From Bombardia bombarda (Eukaryota; Ascomycota; Sordariomycetes; Sordariales; Lasiosphaeriaceae): 64,000 nucleotides of DNA. The notes beneath the pieces were generated by a model. That model made no database searches. It was not told the DNA's origin and worked only from the letters and a program-made list of their open reading frames with translations. Shown here piece after piece: positions 12,101 to 23,531 of the stretch. The translations under genes were made by a program, and so were the position numbers. Location of the stretch: assembly GCA_030512295.1 (NCBI GenBank), contig JAULSR010000001.1, positions 62,001 through 126,000 on the forward strand. The letters run 5' to 3'. Numbering within the stretch: the stretch's first letter is position 1; every line of letters starts with the position of its first letter.

Positions 12101-15100
12101 AGCGCCAAGCTTCCTCTTGGCTTAGATTCTATTGCTTAGCTCCTTGGTCCCTGGGCAAGGAGGCAGTGCACATAACGGTTTGATCGGCGATGGAACCCCT
12201 CCATCTAGTCTCCTAGTGTAGGCACACAAACTTAATCGTGTGGCATCCATGTTACTAGTTTATCGATTAGACTAGTCTATCTCTGTGTCACCAATTAACA
12301 TCTCTAATTTGCCGAGCGCCACCAAGTCATAATGCTACACGACTACAAATATGTGTGGGGAGCTAGGACGGCTCCCAGATAGAGGGGTGTGAACCCTTAC
12401 AGGTTCTTGTCAAATTGTGCTGGGTAGCGTGCATCCCTTTATCTCCGTGAGTCTAAAGTAGGGCAAGGTGGATAGGACACGAATGACTGCCCTAGTAGAA
12501 CGGGATCTCCATGGAGAGAGGCCGAAGTTGGTTACGCAGGTCTCCAGAAGGTGGGTTCACATAACCTAGATGCAACGTCTAGTTACACAGGTAGGCGAGG
12601 AAGTCGAGGTTAGGATGGATCGACATTGTGTAGGTAGGTACCTCTCCGGTAGCTCACGATCGACAATATACTTACCTGTTCTTATATAAGCTTTCTCTTG
12701 CTAGCTACACGAGCATGATGGGAACTTGGTTCTTCCAATTGTTTGTTACATCAGCTGTTGACGGCCGAGTTGGTATGATGCCGATGAAGAGGGAGGCAAA
12801 TGTCGATGTGACGGAAGAGACTTGTAGTGAAGGACCTCAGTCGGAAGCTGCTTTCAAGTCATGTTTTAGGTACCTAGCGTCCGAACTTCATATCTACAGG
12901 CAAGGCACTGAGGTGGCCAAGTATAGAAGAAATGGCAAAAGCATGTGATCCAATGTTTAAGGGGTTGAATTACGTGTTTAGGTATTGATGTCTGTTTACG
13001 ACCTTTTTGTGTACATCTAAAGACAGGGTATAATCAGTTGCTTTCACTCTTATAATGATATACAGTACTACCTTTTGCGTCGCTTTATCGCCGCTATTAG
13101 GAATCAGGCTCCCAGAGTGCACTGGGTGTATACCTATAGATGCTGTTGGATATAGCAATATAGCTCCGCATCTAACAATTATTATACCACCTGGTAAGGT
13201 TTTTCGGTGTCTGGAGAAAGGAGGGCTGCACTGGTCCTACCATATTGGCGGTTATATAGTCGCTGCAGTTCTCGCGGTAAAGATGGAAGTTTACACACAC
13301 GTAGGGGTAGATTTAAAAGTTCAGTAGCTAAGCGCTTAGAATAACCACTATCTCACTAGGGTACTTCTACCGTTATTCGGATCGCCTGTGAGACCAAAAC
13401 TGGTGATCCAGTTCTGTGGGACCTTTACCACACCACCGCAGCCCTTGATTGGGGACGACAGTCATGGGAAGCTTGACTGACGAGTTGACGTCGCTTACAT
13501 GTGGTTGCAGCAGGCGTTTGGAACCAGCGGGGACGATAATTCTATCAATGTCTTGTTTTACGCGTGTCTGAGTAAAGGAGATTTACCGGTACATGAAAAA
13601 GGGGGAAAAGATGATTGAAAATGGGAAAAGGGTTGAGCGTAAACACTCCCATAACCAGAACCAGCTACAAGAACAAAAGATTCGCATCAATGACTTTTTG
13701 CAATGACAGCTTCCTGGCCTGCTGAAAGGGTACCTTGCGGCCGACTCTCTCATAAGAGTCACGCACTCTACATCGCCACAGAATCTATGACTATTCTTCT
13801 CTGCTCACTTTAGTGGGAGTCGCTGATCGTAGAACCCGAGATTGGAAATTCTAAAGTGCCAACCTAAGTAAGCAAAATATGCCGCCAAGTCTCTATATCA
13901 GTGGGTGCGATATCTTGGGAGAGGAATTTGTCGATTAGAATAGAAAACAGTCAAAACGAGAACTTGGCTTATATCCGTGTCGATCCTTTGGGCACCTCAA
14001 GCAGCTTCGGATCTCGATCCGGAAGCTATCGGGGTGTTTCAGGTACCTAAAAGATGAAGGTAGCTGTAAGTACATGTACTTAGGGATGATAGTGACGACT
14101 AATTGATCTGCCGCGATGATCCTCCAGATCTGGTAAGATACAGGATGGCACGGATCGCTAGCCTTATTGGATACACCTCTAAAAGTCAATATATCTGACC
14201 ATGTGGTTATCGTATTACCGACATGAGCGGCGGAAAAGCTTAGTCTAGCAGAGAGTCTAGAGACACAAGGTACATACATCTACAGAGCTGACTGGACTGC
14301 ACGGGACAGGTAGTACATGTACCCTTTCTCTGCCTATCTTGCCCTAGGTCCTTATCCGCCCATGTACCGACGTGTGTGGGGCTTCTGGGAAAGATGTGTG
14401 ACCTTCTAGATAGATCTTAGCCTTGTAGCTGATTTGCACTCGGCCGGCGACTTCTACTCCAGGTGCCGAGATAAAATAGGGGCAGTATGCAAGATTAGAT
14501 CTGGTAGCGTTTAAATGTCGCCGAGCTTGCACTTGCTTGCCTACCTTATTTAGCGTTCCATAATACTACTAACCTTACAGTGGAGATAACATGTTATTCA
14601 CACAACCTATGAGACGTGTCGTATTCGCATCAAGTTCTGTTTACATGGATGTTTGAGGAATTTAAAGAGACCGCCGCTTAAAGTTTATGGACGCCAGGGG
14701 AAACTTTTACGTGCAAGGAGGGTCACGGTTTGATTAAAGAAATGCATGGGTTGGATCTGGACCTGAGCCTTACCGCGGATAGTAGTGAAGCTATTACCTT
14801 CATTAGTTCACTTAACGCTCAATGTAAAATAACATTTGACGCACTATCTCAACGATGGGTGTGCAGTGGAGTTTCAAGGTCCCAGATACCGCAATATATG
14901 CCGGTTATCCGCGTGAATAGGTACCGTGCCTACCTACCCATGGTGGATACCTATATAATGAATGGAGTGAGATATTGTTTTGAAACAGTCCGTACATGGG
15001 TTTGTATGCTTTACATGCAGCTAAGGCGGTGCCTAGGCAGTGCTCTTTGATAACAACAGCAAATTAGCCAAGCTTACTGGTTCTGGGCTCTTGTTTACAT

Positions 15101-15964
15101 TGGTAGATTTATCACATAGCCAAGAAAGATGGCGGAGACGGTAATGTGATGCCATGTTTGCGTTTGGGATCTTGTTTCAACTCACCTGTGATATTTAATC
15201 ATTGGACATGGGACAGCAAATCACCATGCTTCCCATTACATGTTGGAGAGAAAATGACTGCGGTGTTGAGTTTGTTTCGGCAAAGGAAAGTAAATACAGA
15301 GGTACGTAGCCCAATTAAGTCTGGCGCGGTCTGTGGTTACATGGACATGGGCCCGACATTAGGTCGGGCCGTGGTAAGCTACAATGTGTCGTTATTACAG
15401 GGTTATTACAGGGTTGGCAGCGGCGGCAGTGACGCTGTCCCGCGATGTCCCCAGCGGAGCGCATCCAGCGCTAACCGTTTGGAGTAATCGGAGTTTGTCG
15501 CGTCCATTCGGTCTTAAATCGCTTTATTTCCGCTGTGAACCGCTGCTGGTGTTGTTTGCTCCTTTGGCAAGATGCATGCCCCCTTTTCGGTGCAAAAACG
15601 CAGAGATTTGGACTGTCAGATGTCGGGTAATATTGGAACCACGCTTTGCAAATGGTGAAGATCGAGCTCACGAGGACAACCTTGGCCGTTCGAGCAATCC
15701 CGATTCTTTAGAATTAATAATTAATCAGCCCGTCGATCGGGGTTTGCCCTGACATGCCGCCAAAGTAACCTTTGTAACGTACCTAGACAGTGCTGGCTGT
15801 TCTTGATATTTGCATCTCTTTTCCTCTGTTTTCACGGCACACAGTGAATTCTCATCGAACTACGATCAGGTTATGTCGATCACTAGACGAATCGGCAAGC
15901 TGCGCCTCCTTCAAGAACTCAAGGCTCAAATATCCTCGATCCAAACATAAAGTAACCAGTCGAC
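9112..15964. other. 6.9 kb intergenic region, no gene seen
   Basis: Divergent spacer between the transcription factor (-) and the MFS gene (+). The first kilobase carries GT/GA-rich simple repeats and probably the regulator's 5' UTR and promoter. The rest has many stops in all frames and only short ORFs (for example 77 codons at 12715 and 113 codons at 15146) without motifs. Short GGTACCTA/TAGGTAGG-type motifs recur (about 9156, 12629, 14041). It may hold decayed sequence, but no transposon protein was recognised. Confidence 0.55.
9571..9649. repeat. GGTGAT / GGC / GGT simple repeat
   Basis: A run of imperfect GGTGAT units passes into GGC and then GGT triplets. It lies about 460 bp upstream of the transcription-factor start, so it probably falls in its promoter or 5' UTR. 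Confidence 0.8.
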
Positions 15965-17803
15965 ATGGCGGAGAAACAAGGGGAAGTCGGGCAGAATCAT
16001 GTGCCGGCATCGCCATCCTCGCTGGCGGACCAACAGCAGCGACAACAGCGGACAGCTGGTTCGAGTGAGAACGAGCTGGGTGCACTCCAGACCGACAGCG
16101 CCAACAACCTCAAGCCGGTGCGATCCATCACGGGCTTCCGCTGGCTTCTTGTGTGTCTGGCTATTTTCTCGTGCAACTTACTGTATGGGCTGGACAACAC
16201 CATCGTGGCCGATATCCAGGCCGCCATTATCGAGTCGTTTGGCGATGTAAACAAGCTCGGCTGGCTGGGCATTGGCTTTCCTTTGGGATCCATCGCTATC
16301 ATTCTGCCCATCGGCAAGGGCTATGCCATCTTCGACGTCAAATGGCTCTATATCGGGTCGCTGGCCATGTTTGCTGCTGGCAGCGCCTTGTGTGGTGCCG
16401 CTCCAACCATGAATTCACTGATTGTTGGCCGTGTATGGGCTGGTGCTGGAGGTGCCGGCATGTATCTCGGGTATGATGTTTCCTGCAGTGGATCATACAA
16501 GTATCCGAGCTAACACTCCATGTCACTACCATAGTAATCTGAACATGATACAACGTCTCACCACTCCGCAAGAGCGCAGCGTCTACATGTCGGCTGTCGT
16601 CTTAGTCTACGGCGCCGGCGCCATCCTTGGACCGGTCGTGGGCGGTTCTCTAGCCGACAGCTCGTCTAGTGGCTGGCGATGGGTATGTCCACCTCCCGTT
16701 TCCACTACCCAGTGGCTAGTAGTAATCACAAACTGACTCAAGATCAATACTAGGCTTTCTATCTGAACCTCTTCATCTTCGCCGCCATGTCTCCCATTTA
16801 CTTCATCCTGCTCCCCTCGATCAACCCCCAACCTCAAGTCTCAGCCCTCGCCAAGCTCCGCTCTGTCGACTGGGTGGGCGCCTTGCTGAGCACTGCCTTC
16901 TACACCACCTTTGCAATGATCTTCACCTTTGGTGGCGCCATCTGGACTTGGTCTGACGGACGCATGATTGCTCTGTACGTGGTATGTGCTCTGATGGCCC
17001 TTGCCTTTGGCCTCACGCAGTACTTCGCTTGGTTCACCACCATGGAGAACCGCCTCTTCCCCGGCCACTTCCTGAGGGATCGCACCCTCGTCTTGCTGTT
17101 CATCTGCTGCAGCTGTCTCGGCGGAGCTCTCTTTATAACCATCTACTATCTTCCCCTATACTTTCAGTTTGTGCGCAACGACACGGGCACCCAGGCTGCC
17201 GTGCGCCTCCTGCCATTTATTTGCTTCTACATCGCCGGCGTCGTTTCCAATGGCTTTCTGATGCTGCGGTGGGGCTACTACATGCCCTGGTATCTCGTTT
17301 CCGGCATCTTCACCACCATTGGCGGCGCCCTGCTGTACACCAGCACGGCTGAGATGTCCAATGCCAAGGCCTATGGCTATTCCATACTGGTGGGTATCGG
17401 CATGATGGGCTACCAGGCAGCCTACTCGGTCGTGCCGTCCAAGGTGCGGCCCGAGGATATTGCCGACGTTATCCAGTATTTGAACATCAGCCAGCAGGGC
17501 TCCATCTTAGTCGCCCTGACGATTTGCAATGTCATCTTCCAGAACGTTGCCTACAATAGACTGGTGGACATTTTGGTGCCTGCGGGCTACAGCCTGACAG
17601 ACGTTACGGCCGCCATTGCTGGTGCCAGGAGCGTGGTGCTGCAGTCAGCACCAGACGATGTAAAAAGGGCCGCCCTGGATGTGCTTGTTGAGGCCATTGA
17701 TGATGCATATATCCTGATCATCGTGTCAGGCGCCATCCTCATCATTTGTGCAGCCCTGATGAAAAGAGAAAGAATCACCATGGAGTTTGTTCCCGGAGGG
17801 TAA
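15965..17803 (+). CDS. MFS drug:H+ antiporter (DHA2-like, 14-TM), 567 aa
   Basis: Plasma-membrane proton-coupled exporter. Exons 15965-16470, 16535-16682 and 16754-17803 join to 567 codons plus stop; introns are 64 and 71 bp, the first with a GCTAAC branch-like element. After a hydrophilic N-terminus of about 60 residues comes TM1 with LLYGLDNTIVADIQ, matching the LDxTIV motif of DHA2 pumps. Motif-C-like glycines follow (VYGAGAILGPVVGG), and hydrophobic segments consistent with 14 helices run to a short cytosolic tail. The DHA2 group includes many exporters tied to fungal secondary metabolism. Here it stands beside the SnoaL-like gene, so export of the cluster product is a reasonable inference; the substrate cannot be read from sequence. 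Confidence 0.93.
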
Positions 17804-19974
17804 GGGCAGCTCGAGAGTAGGGACAGTAGAAATACATACGATAGATAGACAAGATAGGGAATATAGAATGGTCGAAGGGGACCGTTTTTAGTGCTTGCAG
17901 ATATAGATGTGTACGTAAGTACCTAGCTGAGGCTACAAGATACCAAACTGGACATTCCCAAGCAGGACAATCACATGGCTTTTATACCCGTCGCAACATC
18001 ACGGATCAAGCCCTCAAATGCTTACATACTTCATATATACACGTAAATGACACCTGCCACCTTAGTGTTGAATTTCTATGAACCAAACTTGAAGCGAGCA
18101 CCACATGGGGTTGAAGACTGGAGTCATTATGATGCTTGGAATCAGTCATGTAAAGAAAGCTCCTGAAAGTTTATCCAAAAAAAGGAAATTTAAAGTATTG
18201 TATAGTACCTCGAAACATCTCGCACATTTGCAAAATCGTCAAGAGGCTTTCTTCGTGGTCGAGTTTTGTTATTCATGATACCATAGAGAATATGGGTTTA
18301 CAAAGCACCTAGCGACCAGCTACAATACTCCGATCTGTGAAAGTTACGCGCTTAACTCCAGTCAGGGATGAGCCATACATCTACGGCATGGTGTAAATTG
18401 GCGAAATGGGGTTGCTTGTCATCGACATGCAAGAAAACTAGGCGAGGTCGCCACATACCAAGTGTCAACGAGGTTCTGATCTCCAAGCAATGGAATCAAA
18501 TGCAGGCGTAATGTTACCTTAACTATTACTCCAAGAAGGCAATAGTTTGTGCATGGTTTGGTTAACCCACTGTGACGTTGGCAGGTACTACCTAATCAAG
18601 CTTCTGGAGCCAGCGTGAAAGGGATTACAGCGCGCGCGCCGCAGAAAGATACCTTATCCAAGCGGGGTGTGGTGGAGTGTGAAGGAATCTGACAGGTGCT
18701 TCATGGATTTTGGCACCTAGCTAAGCATTGCCAAGGATTTGCAGGCAAGAATTGGCATCAACAATAGGAAAGGGGGTTTGAAGACGATGAAAACGCAATC
18801 CATGATTACTTCTAGACCGCGCCGTAGTGAGGGTGTGAAGAAAACGGAGAGAAACCACTCAAGGCAGACTTGAGGTCTGATGATGAAGGACGAAGAATGC
18901 TTGCAAGGATGGAGCGGATGGCAGAAGCTTAACTGCAGGGTCCCAAGAAGCGCTACCTACTAACCGACCAGCTTGTCCAGTGGGGTAATCTCGTAGATAA
19001 TGTGGGAATAGGTGCCCTAGATAATGGATACCACCAGACATGTGCGGAACAAAGCCGTGACACAGATATCAATTGACCCAAAGCATCCAAAGCATGTTTA
19101 TCAATAGGAATATTCTTCGACAGCTTACATGAGTCGTGGTGGACACTCTGCATGGTGTGGGCAGATAAGGTACCATGTCAGCTAGTAGGGCTAGGTATAT
19201 ACATTCACAATAGGATTCTTCTTGACATCATAAACAACTCGAGTCTGTCTAAGACGCAGATACCTGCTACATTCATACATTGCCAGCTCGGTTGGTGTTG
19301 GAAGGAACATGTCGGTTTGGTACCCTGCTTTTTACTTAGAGGCGTCAAGGTAGCCAGTACCTGTAGGTACTTGTTACTCCTCGTTTCGTATCTCCGTCCT
19401 GGGCTAGCTTCCACGTCATGCATGGCACCCACACCAAGACCCCTACCAACACCTCGCCGCATGCCCAGATACCTAGCATGCATGCATAGAAACATTGATA
19501 GTTCTTTCGGAAAGCGAGAACTCGGGTAAGTCCAGCCAATAGCAAGTGTTGTATAGTCTGGGATATTGACATGCGTCGGTCTCGCTGTGGGTTTCCTGCG
19601 ATAGTAATGACTTGTGCTTACTGGGCAGGCCGTGGACAGGAGACTCGGAATGACAGGAGGCGATTCCGCATCTGGGCCTCCGGGCCAGACTTGGTCATTT
19701 ACAAGTGATCAACATCGATGTTAGACTGCGCTGCCGATTCGGGCAGTAGAAGCGACTTCTGGCATGTCAAGATTTAAACTTGTGCTATAAGAGGGAGCTA
19801 GCCAGACCGTGACGATGCAGACAATGCAACCACAACGCGGCGCTTCTCTCTTAGACCTAGTTGGTTCAGATTTTATCTTCGACTTCATCTCGGCATAGTC
19901 ATCAGTCTCCTGCGTCAAGCTCAAGACCAAACTCCATCAACCACACCCTACATCAACACTCAAAGACAATCAAG
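17804..19974. other. intergenic, promoter of SnoaL-like gene at its right end
   Basis: About 2.2 kb with only short ORFs and no motif-bearing reading frame. A short alternating GC run (GCGCGCGC) lies near 18632. The right end should contain the promoter of the secreted SnoaL-like gene. Confidence 0.55.
19785..19792 (+). promoter_or_regulatory. possible TATA box of the SnoaL-like gene
   Basis: CTATAAGA lies about 185 bp upstream of the ATG at 19975, a spacing compatible with a fungal promoter plus 5' UTR. Assigned by position and sequence only. Confidence 0.35.
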
Positions 19975-20640
19975 ATGAGACTCTCATTCCACATTGCCGC
20001 GGCCGTGGCCACGCTCAGCGCACTACTGGCCAGCTGCACCAACGCCGTGCCCGTCAGCGAGCTCGTGGAAGACCGCGAGAAGCTTCGCGAGTTCGCCAAG
20101 CGCTACACCAGCCCAACCCCCATCTACAAGGCTAACCAGACGCTGGACGATATGCAAAAGTTCCTCATGATCCTCAACGTGCAAGCCAACCCAGACCCCG
20201 ACGTCATCAAGGAGGTGGTGGCCTTTGATGCCACCTACGTCTCCCTCGCTGAGGACAACCCGGACCTGCACAAGATCCTCCCGTGGGCGGGCACGCGTGC
20301 GCGTGTCGGTCCCCAGGCCTTTATCGACACCTTCACCAGAGTTGGGCTCTGGTGGACGCGTGGCCCCTTCAACCTGCAAGCCATCTTCACCGACGGCCAG
20401 GGCAACCTGACGGCCTGGGGCAATTTTGAGATCACGTCCAACACGATGAAAAAGACGCTGAGCTCGCCCTGGTCCTGCCGCGCCGAGATGAATAGCGAGG
20501 GCAAGATTTCCTACTTTCAGTACATGGAGGACACATTTGCCACGACGGCCACTTTCTGGGCCGAGGGTCCAAGCAGTTTTGTGCTGACCCCTTTGGCGGA
20601 TGCGTGTGGTTCTGAACTTGAGGATGGATATCTCACTTAG
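19975..20640 (+). CDS. secreted SnoaL/NTF2-like protein, 221 aa
   Basis: Single-exon gene. The ATG at 19975 is chosen over an in-frame upstream extension because it begins a clear signal peptide (MRLSFHIAAAVATLSALLAS, cleavage near residue 24). The mature part has the shape of the NTF2/SnoaL cone fold: FDATYVSLA, a GPQAFIDTF helix, tryptophan-rich GLWWTRGPF, then beta strands such as NLTAWGNFEI and GKISYFQYMED. Two N-glycosylation sequons (NQT, NLT) fit entry into the secretory pathway. SnoaL-fold proteins act as cyclases, isomerases or dehydratases. From memory, patulin-type clusters contain a vesicle-targeted protein of this class (PatF) that rearranges an epoxyquinone intermediate. A comparable role here is inference from domain type and context. 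Confidence 0.85.
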   Translation: MRLSFHIAAAVATLSALLASCTNAVPVSELVEDREKLREFAKRYTSPTPIYKANQTLDDMQKFLMILNVQANPDPDVIKEVVAFDATYVSLAEDNPDLHKILPWAGTRARVGPQAFIDTFTRVGLWWTRGPFNLQAIFTDGQGNLTAWGNFEITSNTMKKTLSSPWSCRAEMNSEGKISYFQYMEDTFATTATFWAEGPSSFVLTPLADACGSELEDGYLT

Positions 20641-21551
20641 AGTCTTAGTGTGGGCTCTTGTCTTGTGGTCTATCTTTTTTGCGGAGATCTGTGGCGGATG
20701 TGGATTATAGACTGGCATTGTGCTTAAAGTTGTAGATGAAGTTAATGAAGTGAAAGAGGGTATAATTACCTACCCATCATCTTGTATGTGTCCGTGTCCG
20801 TGTTCTATACGCAAGTTCAATGTGATGCAGTGATTACTTGACATATTTGCGTATGTGTCCCTCACTTCTCTACTGTTAAGACTGGAAACTACTAGGTACC
20901 TGATAGTTGACTGGAAATTCCGTTTCTCTTAGTACCCTGTGGCACGCTTAAGTTATGTGTAAGTGAGAGTCTGGCCCTAACCCTCTACTACCTTCCTCAC
21001 CTAGACCTAGTACCTAGATTTAGACTACAACGTCCCACCAAATGTTTGCCTAGGTAGGTAGCTACACAAACACAGTATTTGCACCTATGTGAACATGTAC
21101 CTACGCAATCATGTACTTATCAAGCCTCGCCTTTCGCTTTCTTGATGGGGTCAAAAACATAACAAGGTCTATGTCATTTAGCACCTCTACTTTGTATGCC
21201 CGAGAACAGAACAAGGACGGAGCGAGTTGAATAAATCTACTACAGAGATGTTAAACTATACAATAGAGAATCAATAGATACCTGCCTTCCATGTGAATGG
21301 TCTTATTAGAGTTTCTTCATAAAAGAGGGGCAAATGCTGCCTTGTATCTTAACTTCTACCAAGTACGGATAGTATTCTCCGAGTTCCATTGTTCTATTGT
21401 TCCATTGTTCCATTGTTCCATTCTCCACTTTAAGTAAGGTTGTCTCACATTTAGATGGAGCGAGTCTAATATATCCCTCTATACCCAGTCATATCAAATC
21501 CGCTAAATCCGCCGCTCAATGATACACACCCACAGTTACCGGGTTTCCAGG
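20641..21551. other. short intergenic between convergent genes
   Basis: About 0.9 kb separating the 3' ends of the SnoaL-like gene and FAD oxidase 1. It contains CCTAGGTAGGTA near 21049 and a 9-bp tandem repeat near 21384. No ORF of interest was seen. Confidence 0.6.
21384..21423. repeat. 9-bp tandem repeat (TTCCATTGT type)
   Basis: Four to five head-to-tail copies of a TTCCATTG(T/C) unit, one with a single substitution, in the 3' flank of FAD oxidase 1. Confidence 0.85.
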
Positions 21552-23512
21552 TCACGTCGTTGTTGCACTGCAGAGACGGCCCGCAGAATCGACAGTATAG
21601 TAGTCGCTGCCGACTGCCGTGGTCGCATAGAAGATGTGGTATGGGTCGTACTTGTTCTTGATGGCCACCAACTTGTCGTAATTGGCACCATAAAATGCCT
21701 TTTGCCAATTTGGCTGATTCGGGTCGGCCTGCATTTTGTCAGCATGCATCTGGATGAGGCTTCTTTAAACTGCAGAAAAGGGAAAACAATCAGGTAACAC
21801 TACGTACCTCATTAAGATAGGCGCCTGCATCTGGAGCCATCCTTGACAATGCAGGCACGCAGGTCTGCGTCATGGTGTCGGCCAGGGCCTTCATCTTGCT
21901 TGGCTTGGCGCCCTCGGGCCATGCACTATAATGATTGCGCGTCAGTTACCTAACTTCAATTAGAGAGGCTTAGGTTACCTAGGTTACTCACGTTGACAGA
22001 ATGACATTCATGGCGGCATCGCGCCATGCTGGCAGAACAGAATTCTCCACCCCGCTGCCGCCAGAATGCGACACATCGAGGGCCAAGCCCACAAAGACAC
22101 AGCCGGCATCCGTGATCTCCTTGATGGCCGCCTGCACATCCGTGTAGTTGTTAGCCATCAGGGTGCGAGGCACCATCCAGCCGCCGTACTGGCCGTTCTG
22201 CACCAGCTGCGTCGGGTTCGGCTTGATGAGCTGTTGCCAGTAGGTCAGCCAGTTGGGATGCTCAGTAACTTGCAGGCTATAAGCCACCCCTTGGTCATTC
22301 AGCTTCTGCATCAGCGGCGCCATGACCGTCTCTGCATCGCCCCGCGACAGATTTGGGAACGTCAAAGGAGTCAAGAAGAAGGTCGAGCCGGTAATCAGAG
22401 CAATTCCCATGCCCTTGGCCGCTGTGATGCTGGGCATCATCTCGTGGTACTTGCTAACAGCATCCCAGAACGCTTCAGGCCGGGCTGGGTCGAGGTCGAA
22501 CTGCAGCACCACACCCGTCACGGGCACGTCGTCGTGAAGCTTGACCACGACCGATGTGACGATGCCATAGGTGCCACCGCCCCCTCCTGATAGAGCCCAG
22601 TACAGGTCAGCGTTCTGCTGTGGGCTGGCCGTGAGGAGCCTTCCGGTGCCATCGACAACCTCCCACTCAAGAACGCTGTCGGCGCCCATGCCGTGCAAGG
22701 AGCTGAGAGCCGAGTGGCCCCCACCTTGCAAATACCCTCCCACAACACCGACTGTATCGCAGTCTCCTCCGACCACAAGCTTGTTTTGTGCTCGCCCGGC
22801 CATGTAGGCTTCTTCGACTTGGATTCCGGCACCGAGACGGATGGCTGCGCCCGTGTAGCCGGTGCCGTTGTACTGGGGCATGTACTCTGTCTTCTTCATG
22901 TAGTGCGTCCACACAGACAGCGCCCACTTGCCGCTCGACTTTCCGAGGTAATCATGGCCAGTGTTGCGGATCACTAGCCGTATGTTCTTGTCGTGCGCAA
23001 AAGCAATCGCCCTGGCAAAGTCGAGTGAATCGGTCGCGTTGACCGAGTAGCTGAGACTGGCCTCTCCGGCATCACAGGGCAGCTCCCGAGCCGAAAATGG
23101 GTCGCATGTACCGTTGGATACGGCTGCCGCCATGATGGACGATGACGAGTCATCACTGTCACAGTAGTTGTTAAAACCGGTCTGCTGAGAGGGACAACGA
23201 GATCAAACGGATGAGAAGGAAGAGGGAAGAGGGCGTCACTAACTGAAGCCACGGCTGGGTCCATTCCTTGCGCACATAGTTGCACGCTGCCTCATCATAG
23301 TCGGGATTGTGACATACAGAGGCAAGCTGTCGAGGTACCACCAGCTTGCCGCCAACTGTGGTGTTGAAGTCTGCCCACTCCTGTGCGCTGGGCCAGCAGT
23401 CGTCGCCGGGGATGCATTTGCACGTCGTCTCGGCGGCAGCAGCCACATGCGCAGTGCCGCTAAGCAGTGCGCACACGACGACACCAAGTGTGATAGCAGC
23501 TGAAGAATACAT
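21552..23512 (-). CDS. secreted FAD-linked oxidase 1 (berberine-bridge-enzyme-like), 586 aa
   Basis: Flavoprotein oxidase with an FAD_binding_4 (PCMH) domain and a C-terminal BBE segment. Exons in transcript order are 23512-23240, 23184-21992, 21925-21808 and 21728-21552 (introns 55, 66 and 79 bp), giving 586 residues, normal for the family. The start at 23512 opens a signal peptide. Both residues expected to hold FAD covalently are present: His168 in NTGHDYLGKS and Cys233 in GGDCDTVGVVGGY. The C-terminus has the family-typical NKYDPYHIFYATTAVGSD. Intron 1 has two adjacent acceptors (CAGCAG), so one Gln may be optional. Secreted BBE-like oxidases oxidise alcohols or phenols with O2; in patulin biosynthesis PatO is of this broad type. 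The substrate here is unknown. Confidence 0.93.
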
Positions 23513-23531
23513 GTTGTTGTTGTTGTTGTTG
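23511..23531. repeat. (GTT)n microsatellite at the start of FAD oxidase 1
   Basis: About six GTT triplets. The repeat lies in the 5' UTR if translation starts at 23512, or would encode poly-Asn if an upstream in-frame start were used. Confidence 0.9.

Noticed and set aside
12715..12948. 77-codon ORF in the large intergenic gap
   Set aside because: No homology-like motif and no flanking exon; length expected by chance.
15146..15752. overlapping 113- and 122-codon ORFs upstream of the MFS gene
   Set aside because: No domain, no clear splice partner, and they overlap each other; probably chance ORFs in promoter/5' UTR sequence.
20023..20718. 231-codon minus-strand ORF over the SnoaL-like gene
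   Set aside because: The plus strand encodes a signal peptide and SnoaL fold; the antisense frame has no recognisable feature.
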